Assembly: GCA_015655215.1 (NCBI GenBank)
Contig: JAATFL010000017.1
Coordinates: 1-64,000 of the forward strand
Source of the DNA: Coriobacteriia bacterium
Lineage (GTDB): Bacteria; Actinomycetota; Coriobacteriia; Coriobacteriales; RUG033
Direction of reading: 5' to 3'
Length of the DNA: 64,000 bases
Positions 35,825-44,490 of this stretch are shown here, piece after piece. Each line of letters begins with the position of its first letter. The stretch's first letter is position 1. The notes beneath the pieces are model-generated. The model was not told where the DNA came from. It did not search any database and saw only the letters and a program-made list of their open reading frames with translations. The translations under genes were made by a program, and so were the position numbers.

Positions 35825-36610
35825 ATGCCCAGATCATCGGATCAGCCTGATGGGGCTTTGACGGGCGACACCCCCAAAGACGGTTTCCTACCGGACGACC
35901 ATCGTGGGGGCGTATCCCGACGCGCATTGGCCACGGAGGCCGATTGCGCGCGATACCTGCCGTTCTGGGAGTCGCTTTCCCCCTCGCAGCAGGCACGGAC
36001 CATCCAAGGGGTAAGCGTGCGCACGACGCCAGCCGGGACCCTCTTCGGCGCGGGGACCGAGCACGATTGCCTCGGGTTCATCTCCGTCATGAGCGGAAGG
36101 TTGAGGGTCTATACCATCTCCTCCGATGCGCGCGAGCTCACGTTGTTTCGCCTGTCGGACGGGGACCACTGCCTCATCTCGGCATCGTGTGCCATGGGAG
36201 AGGTCGTTTTCTCCACGAGCCTTTCCGCCGAGGTCGATACCACGTACCTCCTCGTCCCCTCGGACGACATGCACGACCTCATCCAACGGGCACCGGGTGT
36301 GGCGGTGTACGCCAACACCCTGATGGCCCAACGTCTCTCCCAGGTGATGTGGCTCATCAACCAGCTCCTCTCCGACAAGCTCGACGTGCGCATCGCCATG
36401 CTCCTCCTCGAGGAGTCACGTCTTTCGGGATGTCGGCGGATCCGCATCACGCACGAGCAGATCGCGCACCATCTCGGCAGCGCGAGAGAGGTCATCACCC
36501 GCGTCCTCAGGTACCTTGCCGACGAGGGCTACGTCTCCCTCTCGCGGGGCATGGTCACGATAGAGGATGCATCCGCCCTCGGACGACTCGCCGCCACTTC
36601 GCAGCGATAG
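35825..36610 (+). CDS. Crp/Fnr family transcriptional regulator
   Basis: About 261 residues. A cyclic-nucleotide-binding-type beta barrel (FGAGTEHDCLGFISVMSGRLRVYTISSDARELTLFRLSDGDHCLISASC) leads to a dimer helix and a Crp HTH (RITHEQIAHHLGSAREVITRVLRYLADEGYVSLSRGMVTI). No N-terminal Fnr cysteine cluster is evident, so oxygen sensing by Fe-S is unlikely; ligand unknown. It begins 5 nt after the coaBC stop (ATG 35825). It lies directly upstream of the FAD/Fe-S oxidoreductase, a possible target. Confidence 0.88.
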   Translation: MPRSSDQPDGALTGDTPKDGFLPDDHRGGVSRRALATEADCARYLPFWESLSPSQQARTIQGVSVRTTPAGTLFGAGTEHDCLGFISVMSGRLRVYTISSDARELTLFRLSDGDHCLISASCAMGEVVFSTSLSAEVDTTYLLVPSDDMHDLIQRAPGVAVYANTLMAQRLSQVMWLINQLLSDKLDVRIAMLLLEESRLSGCRRIRITHEQIAHHLGSAREVITRVLRYLADEGYVSLSRGMVTIEDASALGRLAATSQR

Positions 36611-36766
36611 CCATAGCGGCTCCATCGTCCTATTCCGCGAACGGCGCCTCTGTATGTGACCACGTCACCGACAACCGCCCATGATGTCCTTATCCTTCAT
36701 CGTAGATGGTCAATCGCGTGAGGGCCTACCGGTTTTTGACCCCCACGGTCGTTGAGAGGACAAGGG

Positions 36767-39700
36767 ATGACCAAGGTATCCGAGCGTTTCGCGCGTGATG
36801 TTGCCGCCATCGTCGGGGATGACCATATCCGCACCGACCGAGTCGAACGCAAAATGTACTCGTTCGACATCGGCGAGATGCCCCCTATGGTGAGACCGCT
36901 TGTTCCGGCTGGCCTTGCGGGTGCCGTGACACGGCCCGAGGACGAGGGCCAACTTGCGCGCGTTCTCCAGCTCGCCACGCACGAGGGCGTGCCCGTCGTT
37001 CCCCGTGCATGGGCCACGAGCGGGTACGGCGGCGTTCTCCCCCAGGAGGGGTCGCTGATCATCGACCTGTCTGGTTGGGATGCCATCGTCGCCGTGGACC
37101 CCGTCGGCCTCACCGTCACCACGCAGCCCAGCGCCATCTGGGAGGAGGTCGACCGTCGCATCGTCCACCAGGGCCTCGAGTTGCGTCTGCACCCCTCCAG
37201 CTATCCGTCCTCGTCCGTTGCGGGATGGCTTGCGCAGGGCGGTAGTGGGTACGGGTCGTATGAGTATGGCGAGTTCGTCGATAGCGTCGTCTCCGCCCGC
37301 GTGATGCAGGCCGACGGGCTCATCCGTGAATTCGAGGGCGACGACCTACGCACCTACGTCGCAGGCGCAGAGGGGACCACGGGCATCATCACCCAGGTCA
37401 CGTTCAAGGTTCGCCGTCTCGAGGCGCAGAGCATCGTCCTCATCGCATTCCCCAGCGCCCAGTCACTTGTCGACACCATGGTCGAGGCGTCGGCCGCCAA
37501 GCTTCCGCTCTGGTCGGTCACCTACATCAATCCCACGGCTGCCAGCTTGAAGCGAAGGCTTCCCAGCCGCTCGCACCACCCCTACGAGGAGGGGCTCCTC
37601 TCGGAGGGGAAGCTCCCGGAGGCCTATCTGCTCACCGTCGCCTACCCCACGTCGCGTGCCGGTGAGATAGAGGAACGGTTCATGCGCTTCGCAACGTCGC
37701 ACGGTGGCACACGCCTCTCGCGCGAAGCGGCCGAGCACGAGTGGTCCGAGCGCACCGCCCCTATGCGCCTCAAGCGCATAGGGCCCTCCATCATCCCCAC
37801 CGAGGTCGTCGTCCCGCTCGTCCAGATGGCAGCGGTGCTCGATGATATCGACGCCACGATCACACAGGACTTCGTGCTCGAGGGCATGGTGGCGAAGGGT
37901 GACGACGTCGTGCTCCTGGGTTACTTCCCGCACGACGTGCGCTCATTCGCGTTCAACGTCGCCTTCGCACTCTCGCTCGCCGTCATCAAGATCGCCCGCA
38001 AGCATGGCGGTGCGGGCTACTCCACCGGTCTGTACTTTCGCAACGAGGCCATCTCGGTGCTGGGGAGAGAGAGGATCGAGGCGCTGCGCGCCTTCAAGCG
38101 CACAGTGGATCCCGCCGGCATCCTCAACCCAGGCAAGGTGTTCGACCATGGTCACGGCGGTGCGGGCAGCGCAGGCCCGGGACACGGTGGGAGAGCTCTC
38201 GATCGGCTCATGGGAGCCGCCTCGAAGATGATGGTGCTGATGCTTCCCATGGCCAATCGCGCAACACCTCCGCCGACCCTCGGCGACATGTCCAAAGATA
38301 TCAACGGGATTCCGGGTGACGCCGCCTACATGGCCACGGCCTGTGCTCGCTGCGGCTATTGCGTGCATACCTGCGAGCAGTACTCCGGCCGTGGTTGGGA
38401 AAGTCAGAGCCCCCGCGGCAAGTACGCGTATCTGCGCGAGGTCGTCGCTGGCCGCGAGAGGTGGGACCGCACGGCGGTGGACCGGACGCTGCTGTGCACC
38501 ACCTGCGAGGTTTGCGACGACCGCTGCCAGCTGGGTCTTCCCGTCGAGCATGATTGGATGGAGCTGCGCGGCAAACTCGTGGGGGAGCAGAAGATGGGCA
38601 CCTTCCCACCGTTCGAGATGATGGGCGCGGCGTTGCGCGGCGAGGGTGACATATGGGCGGGTAAGCGCGAGCATCGTGCCGACTGGCTGCCCGAGGACGT
38701 CGCCGCGAAGCTCCCCGAGCGGGCGAAGGTGCTCTACTTCGCGGGCTGCACCGCGAGCTACGTCGAGAACGACATCGCCGAGTCCACCCTTCGCCTCCTA
38801 CAGGATTCCGGTGTGGACGTGACCTATATGGGCACGAAGGAGAGTTGCTGCGGTATCCCCATGAAGATGGCGGGCCGCTGGGACATCTTCGAGGAGATCT
38901 ACGAGAAGAACGTCGCCGCCGCCCGGGAGACGGGGGCCACGACGATCGTCACCTCCTGCCCGGCCTGCGCGCTCGTGTGGAAGGAGCTCTATGCCGAGTT
39001 GGCCGCCAAGCGCGGCGAGCCGTACGAATTCAAGGTCAAGCACTACTCCGAGTTTATCGCTCCGGCCATCAAGGATGGTACGCTCAAGCTCGACAACGAC
39101 GTGTTCGCGGGCCGTACCTTCACGTTCCACGACTCCTGCCATGCCGGCCGTGCACAAGGTATCTACGAGCCGCCGCGCGAGATGCTCGAGGCCATCCCCG
39201 GCATCAACTACGTGGAAATGGAGCACAACCGCGAGGAAGGTATCTGCTGCGGCTCCGTGCTCACGCTCATCGGTGAGCCATCCGTCGCCCCCATCCTGGG
39301 CGAGCGGCGCCTCGACGAGGCCGTCGACGTGGGTGCCGATACCGTGGTCGCGCTGTGTCCCTGCTGCCAGGTGCAGCTGCGCGCATCCGCCGAGAAGGCG
39401 GGCATGGACCTCGAGATCGACGACCTGGCGCGCGTGGTCGCGACGGCTGCCGGCTATGAGATCCCGACGTCGAAGCATGAGACCATGTACCAATGGGGAG
39501 TGTTCGAAAAGTTCATCGACCTGATGCAGCCGCAGGACATGGCCGTGTTCATGGGCCGCATCTTCCCGCAGATGGTGGATGCCATGGGTGGTATGGGAAC
39601 CATGATGCGCGGTATGGCCAAGATGCCTGGCGGCCCTGCGATGATGGCGAAGATGATGCCGGTGATGTTCCCCCAGATGGCCCCTAGTATCCTTGGTAAG

Positions 39701-39940
39701 GTCATGCCCGACCTCATCGCGGAGGCAGTCGACTACATGGGTGAGATGCCCCCTGACATGGCCGACCTCATGCCCGACCTGCTCCCCAGGACCATGGATG
39801 CGACCATGCCCACCTACCTGCCCGAACTGGTTCCGCACCTCGTGCCGCTGTTCATCACGTACCTGCGCACGGGCGAGTTGCCCGAGCGCACCTCTGGTGA
39901 CTCTTGCTCCGCAGGTTGCTCCAGTCCGCATGCGGCATAG
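36767..39940 (+). CDS. FAD-linked oxidase / 4Fe-4S / CCG-domain oxidoreductase (GlcD-GlcF-type fusion) with Met-rich tail
   Basis: 1,057 residues. Residues about 30-460 form the FAD-binding PCMH and FAD-oxidase C domains (PVVPRAWATSGYGG, SVAGWLAQGGSGYGSYEYGEF, FKRTVDPAGILNPGKVF). Two 4Fe-4S motifs follow, CARCGYCVHTCEQY (about 525) and CTTCEVCDDRCQLG (about 577). Two cysteine-rich CCG domains carry CCGIPMKMAG (694), CPACALVWKEL, HDSCHAGR, CCGSVLTLIG (827) and CPCCQVQLR. This is a glycolate/lactate-dehydrogenase-like layout in one chain, likely a 2-hydroxyacid:acceptor oxidoreductase. Residues about 923-1031 are a Met/Pro-rich segment with no known counterpart to me. SD GAGAGGA before ATG 36767. 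Confidence 0.9.
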   Translation: MTKVSERFARDVAAIVGDDHIRTDRVERKMYSFDIGEMPPMVRPLVPAGLAGAVTRPEDEGQLARVLQLATHEGVPVVPRAWATSGYGGVLPQEGSLIIDLSGWDAIVAVDPVGLTVTTQPSAIWEEVDRRIVHQGLELRLHPSSYPSSSVAGWLAQGGSGYGSYEYGEFVDSVVSARVMQADGLIREFEGDDLRTYVAGAEGTTGIITQVTFKVRRLEAQSIVLIAFPSAQSLVDTMVEASAAKLPLWSVTYINPTAASLKRRLPSRSHHPYEEGLLSEGKLPEAYLLTVAYPTSRAGEIEERFMRFATSHGGTRLSREAAEHEWSERTAPMRLKRIGPSIIPTEVVVPLVQMAAVLDDIDATITQDFVLEGMVAKGDDVVLLGYFPHDVRSFAFNVAFALSLAVIKIARKHGGAGYSTGLYFRNEAISVLGRERIEALRAFKRTVDPAGILNPGKVFDHGHGGAGSAGPGHGGRALDRLMGAASKMMVLMLPMANRATPPPTLGDMSKDINGIPGDAAYMATACARCGYCVHTCEQYSGRGWESQSPRGKYAYLREVVAGRERWDRTAVDRTLLCTTCEVCDDRCQLGLPVEHDWMELRGKLVGEQKMGTFPPFEMMGAALRGEGDIWAGKREHRADWLPEDVAAKLPERAKVLYFAGCTASYVENDIAESTLRLLQDSGVDVTYMGTKESCCGIPMKMAGRWDIFEEIYEKNVAAARETGATTIVTSCPACALVWKELYAELAAKRGEPYEFKVKHYSEFIAPAIKDGTLKLDNDVFAGRTFTFHDSCHAGRAQGIYEPPREMLEAIPGINYVEMEHNREEGICCGSVLTLIGEPSVAPILGERRLDEAVDVGADTVVALCPCCQVQLRASAEKAGMDLEIDDLARVVATAAGYEIPTSKHETMYQWGVFEKFIDLMQPQDMAVFMGRIFPQMVDAMGGMGTMMRGMAKMPGGPAMMAKMMPVMFPQMAPSILGKVMPDLIAEAVDYMGEMPPDMADLMPDLLPRTMDATMPTYLPELVPHLVPLFITYLRTGELPERTSGDSCSAGCSSPHAA

Positions 39941-40036
39941 CAGCGAATCGCCCCATACCATAAGCTCTCATGGCGATGCGTGGACCCGCAGGGGAACCGC
40001 GGTCCATCTCCTCGGAAAAGCCGTCGATTCTCCCCC

Positions 40037-41086
40037 TCAGAGCATCTTCTTGTGCTTGAGCCAGGTGTAGGCACCGATACAGATGAGAACGGTCATGAGG
40101 CAGATCCACCAGAAACCGTAGGGCGTGGTGGAGAGGGGCATCCACTGACCATCCACGTTCATACCGTAGAGGCCGGAGGTGATGGCCGGGATGGAGAGCA
40201 CGATGGTGATGGCCGTGAGGTACTTCATGATGTTGTTGAGGCGATTGTTGATCATCGCGGAGAGCATGTTGCTGGCGCTCTCGATGATCTCGCGGTATAT
40301 GGAGGCCATCTCGATGGCCTGACGGCTCTCTATGAGCACGTCCTCGAACAGGCCCTGCTCGGCGGATTCGGTCACGATCTGCGTGGAGTGGGCGATCCGC
40401 TCGAACACGCCCTCGTTGGCCTCGAGCGAGGTGGCCAGGTAGACGAGGGATGACTCGAGCTCGTGCAGCTCGATGAGATCGGCGTCATGTGTCTGCTTCA
40501 CGGCGTGCTCCTCGATGGAGATGCGCCGTTTGTTGATGTCGCGCAGATAGCTCTGATAGACGCTGCAGGTCTCGAGGATGAGTTGGAAGGCGAAACGGAG
40601 CGGACCCCTCACGTCAAGGTCATGGGGTGCGTGTGCGATGAAGCTGTCGAACGAGGGGGTTTCCGTGAGGGAGACGGACACCACACATTCGTTGGTGATG
40701 AAGAGGGCGAGCGGAAGCGTCTGGTACCCCTTGCGGTCCTGGCGCATCTCGACGTACGGCACGTCGATGAGGATGAGCAGGTACGTCTCGGCAAGGTGGA
40801 CCCGTGACCCTTCCTCGTCATCGGTGGCGGTGCGGATGTCGGAGAGGCTGATCTGGTATCGTTCGGCGATCTTGAACGTCTCGTCGGGGGTGGGGTCGGT
40901 GACGCGCACCCAGGCGGGGAGGGGCGAGGTGACGTCGTCATCCTCATACGTGGATATCCTCTCGCCGGTAGCGAAGCGTGCTGCCGCCTCCACTCCAAGG
41001 TCCTCGACGGTTGGATGGAGGCCCGCTTCACCTCGCGCCGTCTCGAAGATGGTTCCCTCGTCGTTTATCGCGTAGGTATGGATCAT
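40037..41086 (-). CDS. corA: CorA family divalent metal transporter
   Basis: 349 residues from ATG 41086. A cytosolic N-terminal domain with long helices ends in two membrane segments; the first is followed by the selectivity signature YGMN (SGLYGMNVDGQWMPLSTTPYGF), the CorA/ZntB mark, and the chain ends in a Lys-rich tail. Moves Mg2+ or Co2+/Ni2+. Convergent with the FAD oxidoreductase; a weak tggacc/ggtcca hairpin lies in the 96-nt gap. Divergent from the XRE regulator. Confidence 0.93.
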   Translation of the reverse strand: MIHTYAINDEGTIFETARGEAGLHPTVEDLGVEAAARFATGERISTYEDDDVTSPLPAWVRVTDPTPDETFKIAERYQISLSDIRTATDDEEGSRVHLAETYLLILIDVPYVEMRQDRKGYQTLPLALFITNECVVSVSLTETPSFDSFIAHAPHDLDVRGPLRFAFQLILETCSVYQSYLRDINKRRISIEEHAVKQTHDADLIELHELESSLVYLATSLEANEGVFERIAHSTQIVTESAEQGLFEDVLIESRQAIEMASIYREIIESASNMLSAMINNRLNNIMKYLTAITIVLSIPAITSGLYGMNVDGQWMPLSTTPYGFWWICLMTVLICIGAYTWLKHKKML

Positions 41087-41359
41087 CGCATCCGCCTCAT
41101 CACCTCGGTGGTTGATGCCTCCATGGTAGTGGATTGTGCCGAGGTGGGGGAGAGATGCGGGAATCACCCCGCCGTCGGCCGCGAGAGGGGGAGGCGACGT
41201 CTCGAAGCAACCCGGCCATGACCCCGCCGTCTTGACGTCCACGCCGTCTGCCAGGAGCAACGTGACCAGCGTGTGGGTTCAGGCTGGGATTTTCTGGCCG
41301 GGAGGGTCATCCTGAGGCCGTACCGTGAAACATCTGGGGTTATAGAGCAAGTTCGGGGT

Positions 41360-41420
41360 CGAGAATCGCCCGCGCAACCAAAAGTTGCGTAAAATGCCAA
41401 CGAGAATCGCTCGCGCAACC
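41360..41420. repeat. Tandem 20-bp direct repeat upstream of the XRE regulator
   Basis: cgagaatcgcycgcgcaacc occurs at 41360-41379 and 41401-41420, identical at 19 of 20 positions and 41 bp apart (about four helical turns). Between them gcgcaac and gttgcg also form an inverted pair. Placed 60 nt before the XRE start in the 391-bp divergent region, so probable operators for autoregulation. No gene elsewhere in 41087-41477. Confidence 0.6.
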
Positions 41421-41477
41421 GAGGTCGCTTTCCGTAAGATTGGCGCACCATTTGGACAGGCTGGAGAGAAAGGCACA

Positions 41478-42509
41478 ATGATGAACGTCGATATCGCGGG
41501 GCGTCTGTCGCGCAAACGCAAGGACCATGGTCTCTCGCAGGAGGAACTCGCGGAGCAACTCGGGGTATCTCGCCAGGCGGTTTCGAAATGGGAACGCTCC
41601 GAATCATCTCCCGACACCGACAACCTCATCGCCTTGGCGCGGCTCTACGGCGTGTCAATAGACGAACTCCTGTACGCGGACGATGCAGCCGCTGCCTGTC
41701 CCGGCGGTTCTTCCGCTCACGATCAGGCCGAGGGCTCTCGCGATTCCTCGACAAAACCCGAAGGTGCGGAAGAATCGACATCAGGGGACGCACGGGATCA
41801 GGGGTTCGATGTCACCGGCGACTCTGGCGAGAAGGTGCACATGGGCCCCGGCGGCATCCATGTCGTCGACGGTGACGACTACGTGCACGTGTCATGGCGC
41901 GACGGCGTCCATGTGAAGAACGACAAGGACGGTGAGGTACACGTGGGTTGGAACGGCATCCACGTGACCGACTCCAAGAAGAAGGGGAAGGTGGTGTCGG
42001 ACGATGATGCCACCTCGAGCGAATCGGACGGCCCCGCTGGTTTCTACGCTGGTCCGGGTGGCGTCGTCATCAACGGAGAGCGCTTCGACAACTGGAAGGA
42101 AGCTCGGGATAGCTGGAAGCATCACGACCATCACGATACGGCCTGGGCTCGATTCCCTTATCCGGTTCTTGCGCTACTCGTGTTCCTTTTCGCCGGGTTG
42201 TTCTGGAATGCGTGGAATCCAGGTTGGGTAATCCTCCTCACCATTCCCCTCTACTACACGCTCGGTACGGCGATATCCGAACGCAGGATCGCCCCATTCC
42301 TTCTTGGTCTGTATCCGACGGTCTGCGTTGGCTGGTTCTTCTATATGGCCATGATCGTGGATCAGGCGAATCCTGCATGGCTCATCTTCCTCACCATCCC
42401 CCTCGTCGAATGGTTCATCGTGGCGGTCTCTCGTTGGTGGACCCGCCTCAGGAGGAGGAGACAGGTCACCGACGTGGAGCCCGAGACACCCGTCACTGAC
42501 GGAAAGTAG
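41478..42509 (+). CDS. XRE-type HTH regulator with C-terminal membrane domain
   Basis: 343 residues. The N-terminal 65 residues are a lambda-repressor-like HTH (RLSRKRKDHGLSQEELAEQLGVSRQAVSKWERSESSPDTDNLIALARLYGVSIDELL). A Ser/Asp/Glu-rich linker follows, then about 100 residues with recurring GGIHV, DGVHV, NGIHV and GGVVI units about 20 residues apart. The last 110 residues hold four hydrophobic helices (LALLVFLFAGLFWNAW ... WLIFLTIPLVEWFIVAVSRWW). A membrane-bound DNA-binding sensor is the natural reading. GGAGAGAAAGG precedes ATG 41478. The middle repeats have no recognised family. Confidence 0.85.
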   Translation: MMNVDIAGRLSRKRKDHGLSQEELAEQLGVSRQAVSKWERSESSPDTDNLIALARLYGVSIDELLYADDAAAACPGGSSAHDQAEGSRDSSTKPEGAEESTSGDARDQGFDVTGDSGEKVHMGPGGIHVVDGDDYVHVSWRDGVHVKNDKDGEVHVGWNGIHVTDSKKKGKVVSDDDATSSESDGPAGFYAGPGGVVINGERFDNWKEARDSWKHHDHHDTAWARFPYPVLALLVFLFAGLFWNAWNPGWVILLTIPLYYTLGTAISERRIAPFLLGLYPTVCVGWFFYMAMIVDQANPAWLIFLTIPLVEWFIVAVSRWWTRLRRRRQVTDVEPETPVTDGK

Positions 42510-42721
42510 AAGCGATGGGATCGCGTCCATCTACCTGAGATGTGAAGCTGCTCATGGCATCCCGTCTCCTCGTAACCATCCGAGGACTCAGATGAACGCT
42601 TCCATGGCCTGTTCGATCCGCTCATACATGCCTGCTCTGCAGCATATAGCCGTCACATGTGGGATCAATGTTTGGGCAGGTACCCCTTACCGGAAATGAC
42701 GGTGCTACGTGTAATCGTGGG

Positions 42722-42753
42722 TTGTCGGAACAAGGGGGGATGGTTACCATAAT
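42722..42753 (+). promoter_or_regulatory. Candidate promoter of tRNA-Pro
   Basis: TTGTCG, 17 nt, TACCAT (overlapping CATAAT) lies about 25-30 nt before the tRNA. The 268 bp from 42510 to here show no gene. Confidence 0.4.
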
Positions 42754-42777
42754 CAAGCGTCGTTAACGCGACGGTTC

Positions 42778-42854
<77 letters not shown>

Positions 42855-42862
42855 GGAAAAAC

Positions 42863-42910
42863 AGCAGGTAGATGGTGCTTTTTTAGGCTATCTGCCTGCT
42901 TCTTTTTTGG
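42863..42910 (+). terminator. Rho-independent terminator after tRNA-Pro
   Basis: agcaggtagat pairs with atctgcctgct (11 bp with one G-U), with a T-rich loop, followed by tcttttttgg. Confidence 0.85.
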
Positions 42911-43127
42911 AGAGATATTGGTAATACTATTTGACGATGATTCTGAGAACTAGCATACAAATGAGTTCGATAGTCACATCCACAATGAATTATACTTTTG
43001 CTGTGAACGTAGGTGCGATTGTCAATTCAGTATTTATGCGAACTCTGTAGCGTAGAGATAAGCAGCCTTTGCGAATTTCATACGAAAGCGGCGTTACTAT
43101 ATAACGTTTATTAATTTTATTACCAGT

Positions 43128-43502
43128 TTGTTGTTTACTTCCTCTCTTACTGTGCTCTTTTTTGTTTTAGGATGGCACTACAAACGGGGTAAGTGGTTAC
43201 GTTCGATTTCCGGTAATCTTATAGCGGGGCCACGGGATTATAGTACCCCTGACCAAAAGCGCGTGGACCGTATAGTCTCCAAGGTCATATATGTTGGCAG
43301 TTTTATGCTCGCCCCCTGTGGACTATCCATCATCCTTCGTTTTCTCGGTATTGTGAGAGTGCCATCGTTGAATCTTATAATAGGTTGGTTTGTATTTGCA
43401 GTAGTGATCGTGTCCGTCATATGGATGGTTTATGAAGTTTATTTTGGTAAGAGCAGTGTGAGGAATGACTCAAAATCATCGTGGCATTCGAAGAGACACT
43501 GA
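43128..43502 (+). CDS. Small membrane protein, DUF3784-like, weak start
   Basis: About 124 residues with an N-terminal hydrophobic helix, a polar stretch GKWLRSISGNLIAGPRDYSTPDQKRVDR and two more helices. The order helix, short-chain-like GNLIAG, DQKRVD, helix pair resembles DUF3784 membrane proteins, but the match is loose. Only TTG 43128 is available as a start, with no ribosome site; the frame is open upstream to 43062. Low GC unlike the core. Could be a real AT-rich accessory gene or a 5'-decayed one. Confidence 0.45.
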   Translation: MLFTSSLTVLFFVLGWHYKRGKWLRSISGNLIAGPRDYSTPDQKRVDRIVSKVIYVGSFMLAPCGLSIILRFLGIVRVPSLNLIIGWFVFAVVIVSVIWMVYEVYFGKSSVRNDSKSSWHSKRH

Positions 43503-44404
43503 AGATATTTTCGTATTGATTTTCGATGATACATGTTTTTTCAGTAAGTTCCCGATGGACCTGTTTCCTCGTTCTGACAATGATTGACCTGATAGTTTGC
43601 CAGGATAGCCGAACATGCGCATTCCTGCCGTCAAGATTCTTGCGCACCATCGACGCCACCCGGTCCTGTGATCGGGGGTGGTCAATGAATATGGTGTGAA
43701 ACAGACCATAGTTTATACGGTATAAGAAAACACCACCGTTTTTACAGATGCTCTGTGTCCTATACGCGATAACGTCGCAACAGTTTCAATATGATGGTTA
43801 CAGAATTACTATCGTTGATGTTTGGGAACATAAGCCTAGCCACATATGCAAGTGATGATGTGTGAGGAAAGCGTATTCCACCAGAGAAAACGATGGTTCG
43901 CCAATAGGCCCATATGTTTAAAATGCCATCCGAGTGACGGAGACGTAGTCGCATCGCTCGTCCGCGGTGCAACAGACGGTGACAACCTGATATGACATAC
44001 ATAAGGTGCTTACCGTGGGTTTGGGTTTGTTGAGCTTAATGGTATATCTATTGAAAATCTCAAAGAGTGGGAGTGGCGATGACCCGTTCACACCTAACGT
44101 TTAGCACATGGTTGGCAATCTAGAATCCTTGCCTCTACGGGGGTCTCTCTTTCTTTCCAGGCGGCGTTGGTCGCATCCTGCTAGCGAAAGGTATGATTCT
44201 TACACGCACAGGTAATGCAAGTGAGGAGATGAGAAACCGTTCATAAGGGCCGCCATCAAAACTGTACGAAATGAACTGAGGCGAGAGCGCCGATTCGCCG
44301 AGGAACATCCCAAACTCAAGGCATGGACTTGCTCGTCAATGACTCGATGCGTATGGATATTTTGCAAATGAATTAAGAGCTAAACGTGTTGGGAGGATTG
44401 CCGA
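43503..44404. other. AT-rich gene-poor stretch
   Basis: About 900 bp without a convincing gene. Minus-strand ORFs at 43417-43659, 43476-43709 and 43760-44002 lack ribosome sites and recognised domains. A plus-strand run at about 44240-44330 reads RNELRRERRFAEEHPKLKAW, coding-like but without a start, and may be a remnant. With the preceding tRNA it looks like the scar of an accessory insertion. Confidence 0.45.
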
Positions 44405-44434
44405 TTATTGGAAATATCCTATTTGGGGTATACT
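44405..44434 (+). promoter_or_regulatory. Promoter of the first NlpC/P60 gene
   Basis: TTATTG, 18 nt, TATACT, 57 nt before the ATG. The second paralogue has a similar TTATTA-17-TATAGT. Confidence 0.5.
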
Positions 44435-44490
44435 GATATATCGATGCGTGATACGCACACATAGCAATTCGGTATTTGGAGGTATTGTCT

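Noticed and set aside
38798-39961. 387-codon minus-strand ORF
   Set aside because: Antisense to the FAD/Fe-S gene; His/Gly-rich shadow.
43417-44002. Minus-strand ORFs in the AT-rich tract
   Set aside because: Short, no ribosome site, no recognised motif; kept only as possible remnants.
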